This document shows positions 61,840-64,000 of a stretch of DNA of 64,000 nucleotides, one piece after another (position 1 is the stretch's first letter; every line of letters begins with the position of its first letter). The stretch is from Loktanella sp. S4079. Its GTDB lineage: Bacteria; Pseudomonadota; Alphaproteobacteria; Rhodobacterales; Rhodobacteraceae. The position numbers and the translations under genes are program-made. Under the pieces are notes generated by a model. That model was given only the letters and a program-made list of their open reading frames with translations. It searched no databases and was not told the DNA's origin. The DNA lies in NCBI RefSeq assembly GCF_000967725.1, contig NZ_JXYE01000002.1:620001-684000 (forward strand), read 5' to 3'.

Positions 61840-62727
61840 TCATTTGGTGTTTGGGGCCGAGTACATGATATTGAGGTAATTCGCCGCAAAGATAAAGACT
61901 GCTCCAGCAAATATCGAGAGTTGAATCTGCTCATGGAATACAATCATGCCGACAATCGCGATAGTTGGCAGGCGCACGAAATCCATGGGCATGACGATGC
62001 TCGCTGGCGCAAGGCTAAGCGCGCGGGTCAGGCAAAAATGAGCAAAGAGACCCGCAAAACCGATGAGGATAATCATTGGCGCGGTCTGCACAGACGGAAC
62101 GGTGATGTCGCCATCGTAACCCGCACAGATCAAACCAAAAATCGCTTGCATCGTCGTGAGATAAAACATGATGGATGTGATCGGTTGCGTGATGGTGAGT
62201 TTGCGCGTGAAAATGGCCGTGAGCGCGAAAAAGATGGCGCAGGTGGCTCCGGCGACCAGCCCCGGACTAAGCGTGGCCGTATCAGGGCGCGTGACGATCA
62301 ATACGCCGATAAAGCCAAGGCTTGCGCTCATGATGCCAACCAGCGTCATACGTTCGCGCAGCACGAGAGGTGAGAGTAGCAACACCCAAATCGGTGTTGT
62401 GAACTCAAGTGCAAAGACTTGGGCCAGTGGGATGCTTGCAATAGCAAAAAACCACAGGTTTTGACCGGTAAAATGGAATAAGTTCCGAAGGAAGTGCAGG
62501 CCGATCCGATCTGACTTGATCTGACGGAATGTGCCGAAATACCAAGCGCCAAGAACGACAACGACAATCCCGGTCAGGCTCCGAAAGAGCATGATTTCAA
62601 ACGTGTCGAGTTCAAAGCTGACCGCACGACCGGCGATTGCCATGCTGGTGAAAGAAACGATCGCGCCGAGCATCCAGAGCCCGGCTTGTAATGTAGTATT
62701 CATGGCATCAGTTGCACCCGAGGCCAT
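61840..62727 (-). CDS. DMT-superfamily permease, EamA domain
   Basis: A 295-residue membrane protein with ten predicted segments forming two EamA repeats of five (first: GLWMLGAIVSFTSMAIAGRA ... FRSLTGIVVVVLGAW; second from about residue 155). Such permeases export or import small metabolites; substrate unknown. Start is uncertain: the first ATG after the ABM gene is 62727, another at 62703 is equally good and neither has a clear ribosome site. Same strand as guaA and the ABM gene, 15 bases apart. Confidence 0.9.
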   Translation of the reverse strand: MASGATDAMNTTLQAGLWMLGAIVSFTSMAIAGRAVSFELDTFEIMLFRSLTGIVVVVLGAWYFGTFRQIKSDRIGLHFLRNLFHFTGQNLWFFAIASIPLAQVFALEFTTPIWVLLLSPLVLRERMTLVGIMSASLGFIGVLIVTRPDTATLSPGLVAGATCAIFFALTAIFTRKLTITQPITSIMFYLTTMQAIFGLICAGYDGDITVPSVQTAPMIILIGFAGLFAHFCLTRALSLAPASIVMPMDFVRLPTIAIVGMIVFHEQIQLSIFAGAVFIFAANYLNIMYSAPNTK

Positions 62728-62742
62728 AAAAATTGCAAGCGA

Positions 62743-63030
62743 TTAAAGCGTCTCTTTATGAAAGTCGCGGTCAAGGTCCGCGCTTGCAGCGCCCCAACGG
62801 CGTTGTGCGCCTTTGCGTTGGTGGGCGTCAAAGGCGCAGGCGTCGATAAAGAGTTCGCTAACGTGAAAAAGTTCTGGGGTTTCAGCGTCTTGCGTGACGT
62901 CGAAATGAAGGCAGCCCGGCTCTTTACGCGTCAGAATGATGTGTTCTTCCAAGAGGGGGACCAACTCTTCGAGTTGATCCATCGGAATAACAATCGTTCC
63001 GGTGAGGCGTATATTGCCAGGCTTACCCAT
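62743..63030 (-). CDS. Antibiotic biosynthesis monooxygenase (ABM) domain protein
   Basis: A 95-residue dimeric-fold ABM protein related to YgiN-type quinol monooxygenases. LTGTIVIPMDQLEELVPLLE and KEPGCLHFDVTQD mark the ferredoxin-like fold; ELFHVSELFID follows. I start at the ATG that overlaps the guaA stop (TAATG); an ATG nine bases upstream is possible. No cofactor is needed in this family; the true substrate is unknown. Confidence 0.88.
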   Translation of the reverse strand: MGKPGNIRLTGTIVIPMDQLEELVPLLEEHIILTRKEPGCLHFDVTQDAETPELFHVSELFIDACAFDAHQRKGAQRRWGAASADLDRDFHKETL

Positions 63031-64000
63031 TATTCCCATTCAATCGTTCCCGGTGGTTTTGACGTGATGTCATACGTACAGCGGTTGATGCCTTTGACTT
63101 CATTAATAATGCGTGTCGCAGTTTCGCCAAGGAATTCGTGGCTAAACGGATAGTAGTCAGCAGTCATCCCATCGACCGAAGTCACCGCACGCAACGCACA
63201 GGCATAGTCATAGGTCCGGCCATCGCCCATAACCCCAACCGTGCGTACCGGAAGGATTGCAACAAAGGCCTGCCAGATTTCATCATAAAGCCCATGTTTG
63301 CGGATTTGATCAATATAAACTGCATCTGCTTTCCGCAAAATTTCCAGTTTTTCGCGGGTGATCTCGCCAGGGCAACGGATAGCAAGGCCCGGTCCTGGGA
63401 AGGGGTGACGCCCAATAAAGCTGGCCGGCAAACCCAGTTCAACGCCAAGTGCGCGGACTTCGTCCTTAAAGAGTTCACGTAGTGGTTCGACTAGTTTCAA
63501 ACCCATCTTTTCAGGTAGGCCGCCTACGTTGTGGTGGGATTTAATCGTCACCGAAGGGCCACCAGAGAAAGACACCGATTCAATCACATCCGGATAGAGC
63601 GTGCCTTGTGCGAGGAACTCTGCACCTTCGATATCATTGGCGTATTTCTGGAACACATCAATGAATAGCTTACCGATGATTTTCCGTTTGGTTTCGGGGT
63701 CAGAAACACCTTCCAATTCGCCCAAGAACAGCTCTGATTCATCAGCGTGAATCACTTTGAGGTTCATGTGATCACGGAACATTGTGACGACTTCTTCGGC
63801 TTCGTTCAGGCGCAAAAGACCGTGGTCAACAAAGACACAAGTGAGCTGATCGCCAATTGCCTCATGCAATAGAGCCGCTGCGACTGAGCTATCAACACCA
63901 CCCGAAAGACCACAGATTACTTGTTTATCGCCGACTTGTTCGCGGATCGCCGCAATCGCCTGATCGCGATATGCGCCCATCGTCCAGTCACCCGTAAAAC
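63030..64000 (-). CDS. guaA: GMP synthase (glutamine-hydrolysing), C-terminal part
   Basis: The open frame runs off the right edge; about 322 C-terminal residues are seen of a roughly 520-residue enzyme that aminates XMP to GMP. The PP-loop [16 protein letters not shown] of the ATP-pyrophosphatase domain and the dimerisation domain ([30 protein letters not shown], ending KPPGTIEWE) are intact. The glutamine amidotransferase domain lies outside the window. Its stop overlaps the ABM gene start. Confidence 0.95.
   Translation of the reverse strand, partial: FTGDWTMGAYRDQAIAAIREQVGDKQVICGLSGGVDSSVAAALLHEAIGDQLTCVFVDHGLLRLNEAEEVVTMFRDHMNLKVIHADESELFLGELEGVSDPETKRKIIGKLFIDVFQKYANDIEGAEFLAQGTLYPDVIESVSFSGGPSVTIKSHHNVGGLPEKMGLKLVEPLRELFKDEVRALGVELGLPASFIGRHPFPGPGLAIRCPGEITREKLEILRKADAVYIDQIRKHGLYDEIWQAFVAILPVRTVGVMGDGRTYDYACALRAVTSVDGMTADYYPFSHEFLGETATRIINEVKGINRCTYDITSKPPGTIEWE

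Noticed and set aside
1..64000. CRISPR array, intact prophage or insertion sequence
   Set aside because: No regular repeat-spacer pattern, no transposase with inverted ends and no phage structural genes were seen on either strand.

Overview
The window is chromosomal DNA from an alphaproteobacterium, most likely a marine Rhodobacteraceae (Roseobacter-group) member. Pointers are a circularly permuted two-piece tmRNA, a TrgA-TrgB-CysK cluster of the Rhodobacter type, an alpha-type SspB, an IalB-family protein, LpxI in place of LpxH, and AcuI beside a BCCT transporter. This is a judgement from gene content and protein style; no database search was run. Genes are dense, mostly in short operons with ATGA, GTGA or TAATG overlaps.

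Layout. 1-5.5 kb: membrane hydrolase-like protein with a cytochrome P450, then (minus strand) fumC, DUF4169, an RHH protein, and sspB. 5.5-8 kb: chrA, a DUF1194 protein, and ssrA (not an ORF; found by its tag). 8-13 kb: porin-like protein, hemN with a possible FnrL site, a copper-delivery set (PCuAC and SCO) and an orphan solute-binding protein. 13-18 kb: DinB-fold protein, acuI, BCCT transporter, photolyase. 18-25.8 kb: trgA, trgB, cysK, an MscS-type channel, an AlaX-type editing protein, an M35-like metalloprotease, and a convergent AI-2E-family permease. 25.9-27.2 kb: a decayed island beside tRNA-Ser, with three 12-bp direct repeats, a frameshifted integrase remnant and a DUF4240 gene split by an in-frame stop. 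27.3-35.7 kb: histidine kinase, MBL hydrolase, tRNA-Asn, a peptidoglycan pair (MepK-like and L,D-transpeptidase), then lpxD with a dedicated ACP and ketoacyl synthase, and ialB. 36-43.4 kb: HerA-like ATPase, CorC-like protein, xerD, a secreted unknown, a 50-residue membrane protein, aroK-aroB. 43.4-45.8 kb: queC-queD-queE-queF behind a preQ1-I riboswitch. 45.8-49 kb: ssb, lytic transglycosylase, AraC regulator, miaA. 49-60.5 kb: the envelope super-operon pyrH-frr-uppS-cdsA-dxr-rseP-bamA-skp-fabZ-lpxA-lpxI-lpxB. 60.6-64 kb: FadL-type porin, EamA permease, ABM-domain protein, and guaA running off the right edge.

Most of the window is core metabolism and envelope biogenesis. I found no CRISPR array, intact prophage, or convincing new defence system. 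The most notable items are the decayed tRNA-Ser island with its nonsense-split DUF4240 gene, the lpxD-ACP-KAS trio, the preQ1-I riboswitch whose pseudoknot covers the queC Shine-Dalgarno, the permuted ssrA with its tag, and a palindromic repeat present twice.
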